Source: Rhizobium viscosum | GTDB taxonomy: Bacteria; Pseudomonadota; Alphaproteobacteria; Rhizobiales; Rhizobiaceae | Assembly: GCF_014873945.1 (NCBI RefSeq) | Contig: NZ_JADBEC010000001.1 | Location: 248,001 to 312,000 of the forward strand | Reading direction: 5' to 3' | DNA length: 64,000 nt | Part shown: piece by piece, positions 34,236-41,828 of the stretch | How positions within the stretch are numbered: position 1 is the first letter of the stretch | How the letters are laid out: each line of letters begins with the position of its first letter | The notes under the pieces: model-generated | Database searches by the model: none | The model's input: only the letters and a program-made list of their open reading frames with translations | Told to the model about the DNA's origin: nothing | Program-made: the position numbers and the translations under genes

Positions 34236-34526
34236 GCGGACGTGGTGGAATCGGTAGACACAAGGGACTTAAGACAAAATTGAGTGCACCGGCGGAAACG
34301 CCGGCTGTAGAACCGCTCAAAGTCGGGGAAACCTGTCACATGGCAATCCCGAGCCAAGCCTCGCAAGAGGAAGGTGTAGAGACTAGACGGGCGGCACCTA
34401 AGGCGAAAGCTAGGGTGAAGGTATAGTCCAGACCACAAACGCCGGGAGGCGGCGGCGAAAGCCGTAGATGGTACGAAAATCCCTCGGCCTTCGGCTATGC
34501 GGGTTCGACCCCCGCCGTCCGCACCA
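34236..34526 (+). tRNA. tRNA-Leu(UAA) carried by the island, interrupted by a group I intron
   Basis: The exons are 34236-34270 and 34476-34526. They fold into a complete tRNA: acceptor GCGGACG with CGTCCGC, D stem GTG/CAC, anticodon stem AGGGA/TCCCT, loop CTT-AAAA (anticodon UAA), a long class II variable arm, T arm GCGGG-TTCGACC-CCCGC, discriminator A and encoded CCA. It differs from the split host tRNA in the acceptor, D and T stems, so it is of foreign origin, yet its anticodon-arm region matches the island's inferred attP. With the host gene broken, it is the only intact tRNA-Leu(UAA) in the window and is expected to read UUA and UUG. Confidence 0.95.
34271..34475 (+). ncRNA. Group I self-splicing intron (205 nt) in tRNA-Leu(UAA)
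   Basis: The intron follows U34 of the anticodon and ends in G (34475), as group I introns do. It shows hairpin GCCGGC...(34290-34307), a P3-P8-type core with GACTAGACGG near 34382 and ATAGTCCAGACC near 34421, and GNRA-like loops. There is no open reading frame. The site (U34/A35 of tRNA-Leu UAA) is that of cyanobacterial and plastid tRNA-Leu introns. Known proteobacterial tRNA introns include tRNA-Ile of Azoarcus and tRNA-Arg(CCU) of Agrobacterium. By splitting the anticodon loop it also splits the integrase core sequence in the gene. Confidence 0.9.
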
Positions 34527-34669
34527 GCTACCCTGCCCAATGCCTTTTCTACCAATGCTACAGATTTTTCTGATTCAAGTTCGGCCCTTTGCGGCCAATG
34601 ATGTTTACTTAGAATATCGATGATAATGTCCTTTATCGCAGATAGGAGATTACATGATTAAGGTAGCTG

Positions 34670-34813
34670 ACGGTCACCGCTTACCTGAAAAACGGAGGCA
34701 CGCTGGAAATGGCCGCTAATATCGCGAACCACTCCTCGACGAGGACGACCCAGCTCTACGATCACCGTAGCGATGACGTCAGCCTGGACGAGATCGAACG
34801 AATTCTGATTTGA
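34670..34813 (+). pseudogene. C-terminal fragment of a tyrosine recombinase
   Basis: A 47-codon piece reads TVTAYLKNGGTLEMAANIAN, then HSSTRTTQLYDHRSDDVSLD and a short end, stopping at TGA 34811. This is the His...Tyr end of a XerD/transposon-type integrase, with H-S-S-T-R-T-T-x-L-Y. The upstream frame is closed by a TAG next to it, so only the end survives. It is a trace of an earlier insertion beside the rescue tRNA. Confidence 0.75.
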
Positions 34814-34820
34814 GGACAAT

Positions 34821-35189
34821 ATGGACGACCAGCAACTACTGGATATCGCCCGCCAGGCCTTTCTGGACGCGAAGGAGGAAATTCGGCGTTTGCGTAACAA
34901 AATCGCTCACGACACCTGCCCACTCGCAATTGGTGATCGGATTACGATCGTTGACGGGGCGAACGAGTACGACGGCATTGTTACATCCATATCCAGCGCA
35001 GCCGACAAGCGAGAACTGCTGGATCCCGTGGTTGGCCTGGCGTCGGGTTGGTCAGTGCAGGGTCCAAAGGTCAAGAAAGATGGCGAGAGGAGTAAGCATG
35101 GCTTTGGCCTGTCCAGCCTTGAAGCTGTGCTCACCAATGGAAAATGGGTCGTCACGCGGCAGTCGCTAAACGATATATTTGGGATCTGA
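34821..35189 (+). CDS. Hypothetical protein
   Basis: A 122-residue protein with an N-terminal helix (LLDIARQAFLDAKEEIRRLR) and a beta-rich remainder (IGDRITIVDGANEYDGIVTS), possibly an SH3-like fold. It starts 7 nt after the recombinase fragment. No family recognised; it might be a small cargo gene of the mobilisation region. Confidence 0.5.
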   Translation: MDDQQLLDIARQAFLDAKEEIRRLRNKIAHDTCPLAIGDRITIVDGANEYDGIVTSISSAADKRELLDPVVGLASGWSVQGPKVKKDGERSKHGFGLSSLEAVLTNGKWVVTRQSLNDIFGI

Positions 35190-35459
35190 CGAGAACTGCA
35201 GAATCTGCACCGCTTCATTTGTGAATTCGGGCTGGGGGAGGATCGCTGCGACTAGTGAGCGCTCCTCTCCCCGACCTTTACCCCGTAAGGAGCAAAACCC
35301 TTAGGGGCGTTGCCCCTCGCGCCGGCAAGGGGGCGGTTCCCGAGGCGCTGCGCTTGTGCGCCCGCCGCCTGATACCCTTGCCCTTGCTACCCCAAACCTC
35401 GCCCGTCAGGCAGGGTTGCAGGGGATTCTGCTCCTGCTTTTTGACGGAAGGAACGACGC

Positions 35460-36326
35460 TTACGCGGGAGCTGGCGCCTTGTTGAGATAGGCTCCACAGT
35501 TGTCCTTGAAGGGACAGGTCGGGAAGTCCGGTTGTTCGAACCAGACCCATGATCCACACTGGCCGCTGTTAAAGGACAACGGACGTTCCTGCGGGTTGAT
35601 GTAGCGCTGCAGCAGACGTCCATCGACCATGCCGCAGATCTGAAACACCGGCTTATCGCTCAGCGTCCCGTTCAAATGATGGAAGATGGTGCCCAGGAAG
35701 CGATTGACGCTCTCCGTCAGTTCTGTCAGCGCGCCAAAGACGTCATTGATGATCAGTGGTTTGTCGGCTTCTGTCAGGCCATGATGCATGTAGTTGACGA
35801 GATCTGCCTCAGCGTCCCACGATACATGGCCGGTCGAAAGATGGGTCAGCTCGTCGCGAAGGTTCACCAGCCGCTTGAACCAGGTTGCCTCACGAATGTG
35901 CTGCTTGAAGTGATCAGGGAAAGACCCTGTGAGCTTGTCGGGATCCTGGAACAGCCCCCGCGTCGAATCTTTAAACCCGCGCGTACCAGGGCTATAGATA
36001 GCCCGTAGCACCTTCACGGTGCAGTCGATCGACGAGTAAAGTTCGAGGAAAGAAGCCTCGATTACCGTTGCCAGCTCAGCGCCATTCTCAGCCGGCGAAT
36101 GACCGTTTTCCTCCAACTGCTGATGGTCAATCGCCAGCCCGGGCTTGAGCTTCACAGCCAGGCTTTGCAGACGCAGTGCCTTCTCGAAATGCGCCCCGAC
36201 GCCAACGACGGCACGGTGGTCGCGTTTCTCCAGCTTATAGGTCTCGCCGTAGTATTTCCCGAAACGCGTGACCTCCCCCCAATACTCGGGGGCAAACATG
36301 AGAAGAAGGGGTGCGACTTTGGGCAT
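35460..36326 (-). CDS. HEPN-like protein of unknown function
   Basis: A 288-residue soluble protein. Around residue 155 it reads FKRLVNLRDELTHLSTGHVS, an RDxxxH motif on a helix as in HEPN-type RNases. The C-terminal 60 residues hold cysteines (FQICGMVDG, GQCGSW, TCPFKDNCGAY) that may bind zinc. It stands alone between the mob region and the Pycsar pair. A role as a defence ribonuclease is suggested by motif and setting only. Confidence 0.55.
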   Translation of the reverse strand: MPKVAPLLLMFAPEYWGEVTRFGKYYGETYKLEKRDHRAVVGVGAHFEKALRLQSLAVKLKPGLAIDHQQLEENGHSPAENGAELATVIEASFLELYSSIDCTVKVLRAIYSPGTRGFKDSTRGLFQDPDKLTGSFPDHFKQHIREATWFKRLVNLRDELTHLSTGHVSWDAEADLVNYMHHGLTEADKPLIINDVFGALTELTESVNRFLGTIFHHLNGTLSDKPVFQICGMVDGRLLQRYINPQERPLSFNSGQCGSWVWFEQPDFPTCPFKDNCGAYLNKAPAPA

Positions 36327-36395
36327 GGATCATCCTGATAAGGGCCTCATCATATCCCAGAATTATATTTTTTGCTCCATCTCTAGGGCGCGCCC

Positions 36396-36509
36396 TCGCA
36401 TCTCAACCGCGACAAGTTCGCGAAGGACGGCGTCATCGTGCGCTCCAGCAATTACACCCTTTACGGCGATATGTCGGCGCGGGTGGCTTTGCGACCGGCG
36501 GACTTCTGA
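36396..36509 (+). pseudogene. Fragment of a UmuC-type Y-family DNA polymerase
   Basis: One plus-strand frame reads SHLNRDKFAKDGVIVRSSNY, then TLYGDMSARV, close to the SSNYxLYGDMSxRV segment of UmuC/ImuB-like polymerases, then stops at TGA 36507. No start or catalytic remainder is present. A leftover of a plasmid-type umuDC or imu locus. Confidence 0.6.
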
Positions 36510-36591
36510 AGGCTTGGGTACTGCGCAGTTTTGCTCGCCACACTACGCGACCCGATGGAACGACTAAGTTAGCGGCGGTTGGTTTGAGCAG

Positions 36592-37299
36592 CTAGTTGGA
36601 GACTGCCCACCAGTAAGTCGAACCATAGGCAGGGATGTCGTTCTGCTGAGTCCAGCTGAATTTTTTCCACATATCCTGCCGGGGATTGCCTCCATATTTG
36701 GCATCATCCCTCAACCGATTATAAGCGTCTTCCGTGATCCATGTCCGTTGTGGAAGCTTTATCTCAGTAAGCTTAGCCGCATAGTTGGCGGCTCGCCCGA
36801 CCCAGACAATGTCGTTATCGCCTCGAACGCCTGTTCGCGCAGCTCGTACCGGGCTTGTGTCGATGCCCACTACCTGGCTTACAGTGAAGGTGTTGCCTGA
36901 ATACTGGTTAGACAGAGCTGGGTTGATAACGTTCTGGACTGCCCAATTGATTTTCAATCCGCAGATCGCCGCATCCGAGGTTTGGGTGTTGCCGATAAAT
37001 ACTGCCATCACCCGATCGCCGTCGTAAGAGGTGATGACGCCCCCGCTATCGCGAATGATTTTCCCAGAGCAGAACAAGAACGTTTTGTAGATTTCAGCCG
37101 CTTTTTGCCATCCGAGGGTATCGACCATGTTCGTCGAGCCGGTAAGGTCTGCATAGAGCACCGTGGCACGATCGAATTCGACCGCATCATTCGACAGTTT
37201 CAGATCAGTTGGTGAGGGAACAACCTGCCCGGCCCGTGTCGCCCATTGCTCCCGGAACGTTTGAGCTGCGTGATCTTGAAGGTCTTTTAGCAGGCCCAT
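36592..37299 (-). CDS. pycC: Pycsar cyclase PycC (class III nucleotide cyclase)
   Basis: A 235-residue protein made of a single class III cyclase domain: RATVLYADLTGSTNMVDTL with the first metal Asp, SYDGDRVMAVFIGN with the second, and NDIVWVGRAANYAAKLTEI as the substrate-binding stretch. Pycsar cyclases make cUMP or cCMP on phage infection. It lies 3 nt after a gene for a cyclic-nucleotide-binding TIR effector, the defining two-gene layout of Pycsar. Which nucleotide it makes cannot be read reliably from sequence. Confidence 0.85.
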   Translation of the reverse strand: MGLLKDLQDHAAQTFREQWATRAGQVVPSPTDLKLSNDAVEFDRATVLYADLTGSTNMVDTLGWQKAAEIYKTFLFCSGKIIRDSGGVITSYDGDRVMAVFIGNTQTSDAAICGLKINWAVQNVINPALSNQYSGNTFTVSQVVGIDTSPVRAARTGVRGDNDIVWVGRAANYAAKLTEIKLPQRTWITEDAYNRLRDDAKYGGNPRQDMWKKFSWTQQNDIPAYGSTYWWAVSN

Positions 37300-37302
37300 T
37301 CG

Positions 37303-38217
37303 TTATCCGTTGTTTGGTCCCATTTCCATGATGTGATCGCGCAGCTTGTGGCAAGCGGGCGCCAGCTTAGCAGCCATGTCGTGTCCCGGCTCAAAGCGGT
37401 AAGGGATGGTGGTCAGGCCAGCCATATCGCTCGGAAGCCTGACCTTTTCGTCTCGCGGCTCCATGAGGATAGCCCGGCGGCGGCCGAGACGGCCCATGAA
37501 CAGGCCCAGCTCCAAGATGACGTTATCGCGTGGCGATGGCCATTCCTGCCCGCGATAGACCGTGGCGTCATCGCCGTGAGCGATCGCAATCGCAAAGTCG
37601 GAGTCGTCAACCGCCGCCTCAAGTGCGTCCATAGTGTAGTTGGCGACGCGAAAAACGCCGTCCGTCCATATCGTGCAGGTGAAAGGGTCGTGTTCAAAAG
37701 CACTCTGAATGGCACGCGCGATCGGCAGCCCTTCAACAGATGAAATGATGAACACGCGGATCTTATCCCGGTGCACATTCACCAGCTTGTTGCGCTCGAT
37801 CAGCCGGCGCGAAAGCTCTTGCGCGATCGTGCGGTAGAGGTGCGGAAAGAGGGTGGCGACCTGGTCAAACTCAGGTTCGGTTAGCTTTGCGACCACTGCA
37901 GATGTTTGAGCTACCACGCTCGCCGAGCGTTTTTGCGTCGGCTGAATCGCAGCCATTTCGCCAATGGTGTCACCCGGCCCGCGTGTTGCGACCGGACGGC
38001 CATTCACGACGACTTGGAAGGTGCCGGCAAGGATGAAGTAGATATCATTGCTGTCGTCGTCCTGCCGGATCAGTTCAAACCCGGCTGGATGTTCCTCGAT
38101 CGTGCAACGATCGGCCAATTCCGTGGCGACATCCTCTTTGCCCCTGACCAGTTTTTGACCCGCTAAAGCATCGATGCGAAGTCGGCGACCGTCATCGCCC
38201 TCAAAACGTTCTTTCAT
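37303..38217 (-). CDS. pycTIR: Pycsar effector: cNMP-binding domain fused to a TIR-like domain
   Basis: A 304-residue protein. Residues 25-125 form a cyclic-nucleotide-binding domain (DIYFILAGTFQVVVNG, GPGDTIGEMAAIQPTQKRSA). Residues 150-290 form a TIR-like domain (KIRVFIISSVEGLPIARAIQ, SPRDNVILELGLFMGRLGRR), with the probable catalytic Glu in ILELGLF. In known Pycsar systems, binding of cUMP or cCMP switches the TIR on to destroy NAD and kill the infected cell. It is the first gene of the operon and the cyclase follows. Confidence 0.88.
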   Translation of the reverse strand: MKERFEGDDGRRLRIDALAGQKLVRGKEDVATELADRCTIEEHPAGFELIRQDDDSNDIYFILAGTFQVVVNGRPVATRGPGDTIGEMAAIQPTQKRSASVVAQTSAVVAKLTEPEFDQVATLFPHLYRTIAQELSRRLIERNKLVNVHRDKIRVFIISSVEGLPIARAIQSAFEHDPFTCTIWTDGVFRVANYTMDALEAAVDDSDFAIAIAHGDDATVYRGQEWPSPRDNVILELGLFMGRLGRRRAILMEPRDEKVRLPSDMAGLTTIPYRFEPGHDMAAKLAPACHKLRDHIMEMGPNNG

Positions 38218-38618
38218 TTATCCCCCATCCATTTCGTGGGGAATTTAATGCAACCTTCGGACGAAGACAATCGATCGGCGGATTAGACGAACCGTCGTAG
38301 GGAGCTTCTGGCTGTCTGATTTGTGAGTTTGGCAGGAGGCCGGGTGGGGGGGAATTTCCTGAGGATGGGTGAGCACGTCGAGCACGGTCAGGACATCAGG
38401 ACGCGCGAGTATAGCAATTCCCCACTAAGCCACAGAAAAGAATGCATTTAAATATCACCCGACTGCTTTAATCAATTTCCAGTTACACCATTTCGTGGCA
38501 TGTGTTATGGTGAGTTTACAGGCAATAGAGCTATCTGACGCCGCACCAGCAATATCTAAAGCCTTGTTTTTATTGTATAAATTTCCTATATTAAGGTTGT
38601 CATTGAGGATAAAAGAAA
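38218..38618. other. Intergenic region, Pycsar promoter side
   Basis: About 400 bp that must contain the Pycsar operon promoter (right of 38217). AT-rich stretches near 38440-38600 could be promoter or leader for the hairpin array. I see no gene. Confidence 0.45.
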
Positions 38619-38871
38619 CAGCGTCCAAACCTGCAAGACCTTTTATCCATCGCCTGGCAGTGAGCAATGACCGGCTGGCGTCCAAACCCAGCCAAGTAAT
38701 GTCCGGTATTACGGAGGCGGCGTCCAAATCCGCCATTCCATACTGGAAACCCCGGCCGGATTCCAACCCCGGCCAAACTAATGCAGAGGCCCGGGCCGAC
38801 GGCTTCCAACCCCGTCGGTCCCGGATCCATCACTTGGCAGTGAGCATAACCAGCTGGGGTCCAAACCCAGC
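38619..38871. ncRNA. Array of six hairpins with a constant 9-nt loop; possible leader RNA
   Basis: Five strong hairpins and one weak one all carry a 9-nt loop of the form nnTCCAA[A/C][C/T]. Loops: 38622-38630 (3-bp stem), 38679-38687 (GGCTGG/CCAGCC), 38721-38729 (GGCGG/CCGCC), 38760-38768 (GGCCGG/CCGGCC), 38803-38811 (CCGACGG/CCGTCGG) and 38858-38866 (GCTGG/CCAGC). Stems differ in sequence but stay paired, which is covariation. Spacing is 39-57 bp. A 48-bp segment (38645-38692) recurs at 38825-38872 with changes. The array ends 24 bp before the next ATG. The minus strand would present TTGGA in each loop. Confidence 0.65.
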
Positions 38872-38894
38872 CTCTTCATAAGGATAGCAAAAAG

Positions 38895-39446
38895 ATGGCC
38901 CCGCGTAAAAAGATTGCAAAAAGACAGTTAGAGCTTCGAAACCGGCTATGGGCGGATCTCGATCTCGATACCAACGAAGACGAGCTGCTGTGGACCCGTC
39001 AGGTCTACAATGGCTTTACGACGTTGCCCAAGGCGATGCCCCTCATGCTTGGCATCATGGACGACCTCGCTGGAGGCCAGCCCGTCTCAGGAACCTATCT
39101 TGAGCTTTGGTGCCGGACATTCGACGATAATTTCGTGGTCCTGTCCAAACAGGAGGAAATCGCGTTCCATTCCGGCTTCAGCGGTCAGCGTGCTGTCCGA
39201 ACTTGGAAAGGCCGGCTCAAGCTTCTCGCCGAATTAGGGTTTATCAAGCTCGCAGCTGGTCCATCCGGAGATAGTAGCTACGCGCTGATCTTGAACCCCT
39301 ATCATGTCATCCGCAACCTGCATGCCGCCGGTAAGGGCGTTCGTCAGGACAAGTACAACGCACTGGTGGCACGCGCGGTCGAAATCGATGACGAGAGCCT
39401 GGCGCCGCCGCCTGCCCCGAAGGTCGCGGCCAAGCCTGCCGCATAA
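38895..39446 (+). CDS. Hypothetical protein downstream of the hairpin array
   Basis: A 183-residue protein from ATG 38895 (AAGGATAG upstream). It has a basic N-terminus (MAPRKKIAKRQLELRNRLW), a central region reading RAVRTWKGRLKLLAELGFIK that may be a winged helix, and an Ala/Pro tail (APPPAPKVAAKPAA). It looks like a plasmid-type replication, partition or DNA-binding protein, but I cannot name the family. The hairpin array would lie in its 5' leader if transcription starts upstream of 38619. Confidence 0.6.
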   Translation: MAPRKKIAKRQLELRNRLWADLDLDTNEDELLWTRQVYNGFTTLPKAMPLMLGIMDDLAGGQPVSGTYLELWCRTFDDNFVVLSKQEEIAFHSGFSGQRAVRTWKGRLKLLAELGFIKLAAGPSGDSSYALILNPYHVIRNLHAAGKGVRQDKYNALVARAVEIDDESLAPPPAPKVAAKPAA

Positions 39447-39606
39447 GGAATGGCGTCTCCCCGCTCCACTCCCGCCAGTGCTTCGCATAGTGGTGCGTCG
39501 TATTTCCGTATTTCAGTAAAATCACATTGTGGATTGCATTGGATTTGTTTGCCGACGGCGGCGGTCTGCTAGTAAATTCAAGACAACCGAAAGAGCTGCC
39601 CGACCC

Positions 39607-40521
39607 ATGACGCTATCCATGAAAGAATCCAGCGCGATTGCTGCGCTTGCAGGCCTCCTCTACGACTTTCTTCCTGGAAGTGGAAACAATGCGACAGCCT
39701 TTCCTCTAGCGGCCCAGAAAGTCGGAGTTGCCCAATACTGGCAACCTGGTAGCAAGCTGCCGTCCCTCACCCAGCTTCTGACGTTGACTCTGGAGCATCG
39801 TCGCAGCAGCTTCTGCCCTTTGATCCTCGAAATCGTCCGGCAGTCGATGACCTGGCGCGGCAAACGCGATCCCCTCACCCGCGCAGAGATCGATCAGCTC
39901 AACAAACTACTGCCGGGGGTTGGTTTCAAAATTCCGGATCTTCTGGAGCCCGAGTTCCTGGATACCTTTCCCGGCACTCCTGCGGCTGCACCAACACCGA
40001 CCGCCCCTACGACGCAATCACAGGCGGCGGATCCCGCCAAGCTGGCTGAGTTGAGCATCCGGATCCGTGATCTTGGATCCCTGGCACCGCAGGAGCGAGG
40101 TTTCGCGTTCGAGCGGTTCCTGCATGACCTGTTCGATGCCTACGGCCTGTCGCCGCGCGCATCGTTCCGTCCACGTTCCGGGGAGCAGATTGACGGCAGT
40201 TTCGAACTTGATGGCGACACTTACCTTCTGGAGGCGAAGTGGCATAGTGCACCAACGCCTGCTGCCGACCTCCATGTCCTGAATGGCAAGCTTAATGGCC
40301 GACCAACATGGTCGCGTGCGCTCTTTATCAGCTACGGAGGATTCAGCCCGGACGGGCTTGCCGCCTTCAATCAAGGCAAGAGCAGCCTGATATGTATGGA
40401 CGGCTTTGATCTCTACGAGACTTTGAGCCGAGGCCTGCCGCTTGATCGCGTTATCGCGAAGAAAGCACGTCGAGCGGTTGAAACCGGCCTTTGCCACGTC
40501 TCTGTGCGGGATCTCTTCTGA
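39607..40521 (+). CDS. Restriction-endonuclease-fold protein (Mrr-like catalytic domain)
   Basis: A 305-residue protein. The C-terminal half carries the PD-(D/E)XK layout: RGFAFERFLHDLFDAYGL (Glu helix), GEQIDGSFELDG (Asp) and TYLLEAKWHSAP (E-x-K), followed by SRALFISYGGFSPDGL and ICMDGFDLYE, as in Mrr-type proteins. The N-terminal 110 residues form a helical domain of unknown role, joined by a Thr/Pro/Ala linker. ATG 39607 is chosen tentatively; 39619 is possible. No methylase is adjacent, so it may target modified or foreign DNA. Confidence 0.8.
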   Translation: MTLSMKESSAIAALAGLLYDFLPGSGNNATAFPLAAQKVGVAQYWQPGSKLPSLTQLLTLTLEHRRSSFCPLILEIVRQSMTWRGKRDPLTRAEIDQLNKLLPGVGFKIPDLLEPEFLDTFPGTPAAAPTPTAPTTQSQAADPAKLAELSIRIRDLGSLAPQERGFAFERFLHDLFDAYGLSPRASFRPRSGEQIDGSFELDGDTYLLEAKWHSAPTPAADLHVLNGKLNGRPTWSRALFISYGGFSPDGLAAFNQGKSSLICMDGFDLYETLSRGLPLDRVIAKKARRAVETGLCHVSVRDLF

Positions 40522-40565
40522 GCTGCATGCGCATTTACGACGTTTCTTAAAATCGCATTTCTGCA

Positions 40566-40715
40566 TTAGCTGATGGTGCGCCAGACCGGCGCACCCACGA
40601 TCCACGCCAAGGCTATGAGCAGGAGGAGGCAGCCTGCCAGCACGAACACGGCTGCCAGCCCTCGCGCTTTGATCGTCACTCCCCAAATCGTCACTTCCAG
40701 CTCGTTTTTGTTCAT
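40566..40715 (-). CDS. Small single-span membrane protein (49 aa)
   Basis: An uninterrupted 49-codon frame from ATG 40715, with GAGGTAGGG just upstream. It encodes a soluble start (MNKNELEVTIWGVTIKARGL) and one membrane segment (AAVFVLAGCLLLLIALAWIV), then a short end. It shares layout with the next small membrane gene, and the shared TAAAATCGCA motif lies near its 3' end. Function unknown. Confidence 0.55.
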   Translation of the reverse strand: MNKNELEVTIWGVTIKARGLAAVFVLAGCLLLLIALAWIVGAPVWRTIS

Positions 40716-40867
40716 GGCCCTACCTCACATACGGTTTAGGAGAACCATGCACGACGATAGTTGTCGCCGCAAAGCACAGGTCTCAGAGGCCAAGCCTAAA
40801 CCGCGATTGCGCACCGTTAAGTGCGAATCGGCTCTGAAATACATCAATGAAAACAGTCGGCGCCATC

Positions 40868-40897
40868 GTCGTATTTACGTTTTTCTGTAAATACGAC
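40868..40897. promoter_or_regulatory. Perfect 11-bp inverted repeat
   Basis: GTCGTATTTAC (40868-40878) and GTAAATACGAC (40887-40897) flank the 8-nt loop GTTTTTCT. It lies 9 bp beyond the stop of the minus-strand membrane gene at 40906. Either an operator related to the other GTAAA-type sites nearby or a transcript-end hairpin without a T tract. Confidence 0.5.
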
Positions 40898-40905
40898 GAC
40901 AGGCC

Positions 40906-41256
40906 TTAGAACTTTGAGCGCCCACGTCGAGATTGATGGTCGTCTTCATCCGACTTGTAGACCAGGAACAAGCGATCCGCCCTTCCCTGCTCGTCACGCG
41001 ATACCTTCCGCGTGATCACTTTGCTGCGGAACGCCGCATCGACGATTTCGGCTTCGGCCATCCCGAGCTGCGCCACCAGGTGTAGGACAGTGCGCTGACC
41101 ACCGTCGTCGCCCATACCACGTTCGTCCTTCAGATACGCTTCTAGCCGCCGGCGCCGGCAGTAACGTGTCAGCTGGTAAGTGCAGAACGCCCAGACCGCC
41201 ACCACGGCCGTCAGGATCGAGGCTGCGTTGGCAATCAGATCGAGGGTTTCATTCAT
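40906..41256 (-). CDS. Small membrane-anchored protein with a cytoplasmic tail
   Basis: A 116-residue protein with an N-terminal membrane segment (NAASILTAVVAVWAFCTYQL), a basic anchor (RYCRRRRLEAYL) and a tail of about 75 residues that may be a winged-helix-like fold (LHLVAQLGMAEAEIVDAAFR). No family recognised. A TAAAATCGCAAAT motif lies 10 bp upstream of the start, suggesting control by a local regulator. Confidence 0.6.
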   Translation of the reverse strand: MNETLDLIANAASILTAVVAVWAFCTYQLTRYCRRRRLEAYLKDERGMGDDGGQRTVLHLVAQLGMAEAEIVDAAFRSKVITRKVSRDEQGRADRLFLVYKSDEDDHQSRRGRSKF

Positions 41257-41295
41257 GGCGAGTGTCCGTAAAATCGCAAATACAGAAAATCGTGT

Positions 41296-41589
41296 TTACG
41301 CTTTCGGCTTGATCGGGTCTTCGGCCGATTGCACGCATTTCGCTGCAACGAACTTCGCCCCGGGGCTATGGGTCAGAATTCCCTGCATCAGCGTCGGGCC
41401 GGCTGACGGCAGAGCGCCCTCACAGTCCGCAAGCGTCATGTCGGGCACGGATGGGTTATCGAAAGCCATCTGGGCCGGCCGGCCGCTGGCGTCAGTAAAA
41501 TCGACCACGATCCAGACCTTGTCGGATTTACCCGAACAGGCCGCCAGCAAGGCCGCCACTAGAATGGCGCCGCAATTGTATGACTTCAT
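41296..41589 (-). CDS. Small lipoprotein
   Basis: A 97-residue protein with signal peptide and lipobox (MKSYNCGAILVAALLAACSG, lipidated Cys18), then a short mature domain with cysteines (ADCEGAL, AAKCVQS). The palindromic TAAAATCGCA site at 41660-41683 lies about 70 bp upstream of its start and the related site at 41266 just beyond its stop. Function unknown. Confidence 0.7.
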   Translation of the reverse strand: MKSYNCGAILVAALLAACSGKSDKVWIVVDFTDASGRPAQMAFDNPSVPDMTLADCEGALPSAGPTLMQGILTHSPGAKFVAAKCVQSAEDPIKPKA

Positions 41590-41659
41590 GCGATGGAATC
41601 CCCCCTGAGATTGCCATTCCAGCAGAGACCGCTGACCGTGGCAAGACGGTAGGCAGCGG

Positions 41660-41683
41660 TTGCGATTTTCCGTAAAATCGCAA
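41660..41683. promoter_or_regulatory. Palindromic operator-like site (TTGCGATTTT / AAAATCGCAA)
   Basis: Exact 10-bp arms separated by CCGT. Half-sites of the same sequence (TAAAATCGCA or one base different) occur at 39517-39526, 40548-40557 and 41269-41278, all in gaps between small genes of this part of the island. The distribution suggests one DNA-binding protein controlling several of them. Confidence 0.6.
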
Positions 41684-41828
41684 ATGTGGCTTCATGGCGA
41701 AGATGCAAAGGGAAGTGTCGTGTCGTCCACTTGCCGAAATGGTTCTCCCTGATTTTGGCGAAGGCTCTCACAACTTCGCGCGAATCGCATCCAGTGCAAG
41801 CGAAATAATGGTTGCGTTGCGACGGGCG

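Noticed and set aside
38619..38871. CRISPR array
   Set aside because: The repeated units are hairpin loops with different stems and irregular spacing of 39-57 bp, without identical repeats or cas genes.
38455..38881. Open frames on both strands across the hairpin array
   Set aside because: Their protein repeats follow the hairpin DNA repeats, and neither has a convincing start; the RNA reading fits better.
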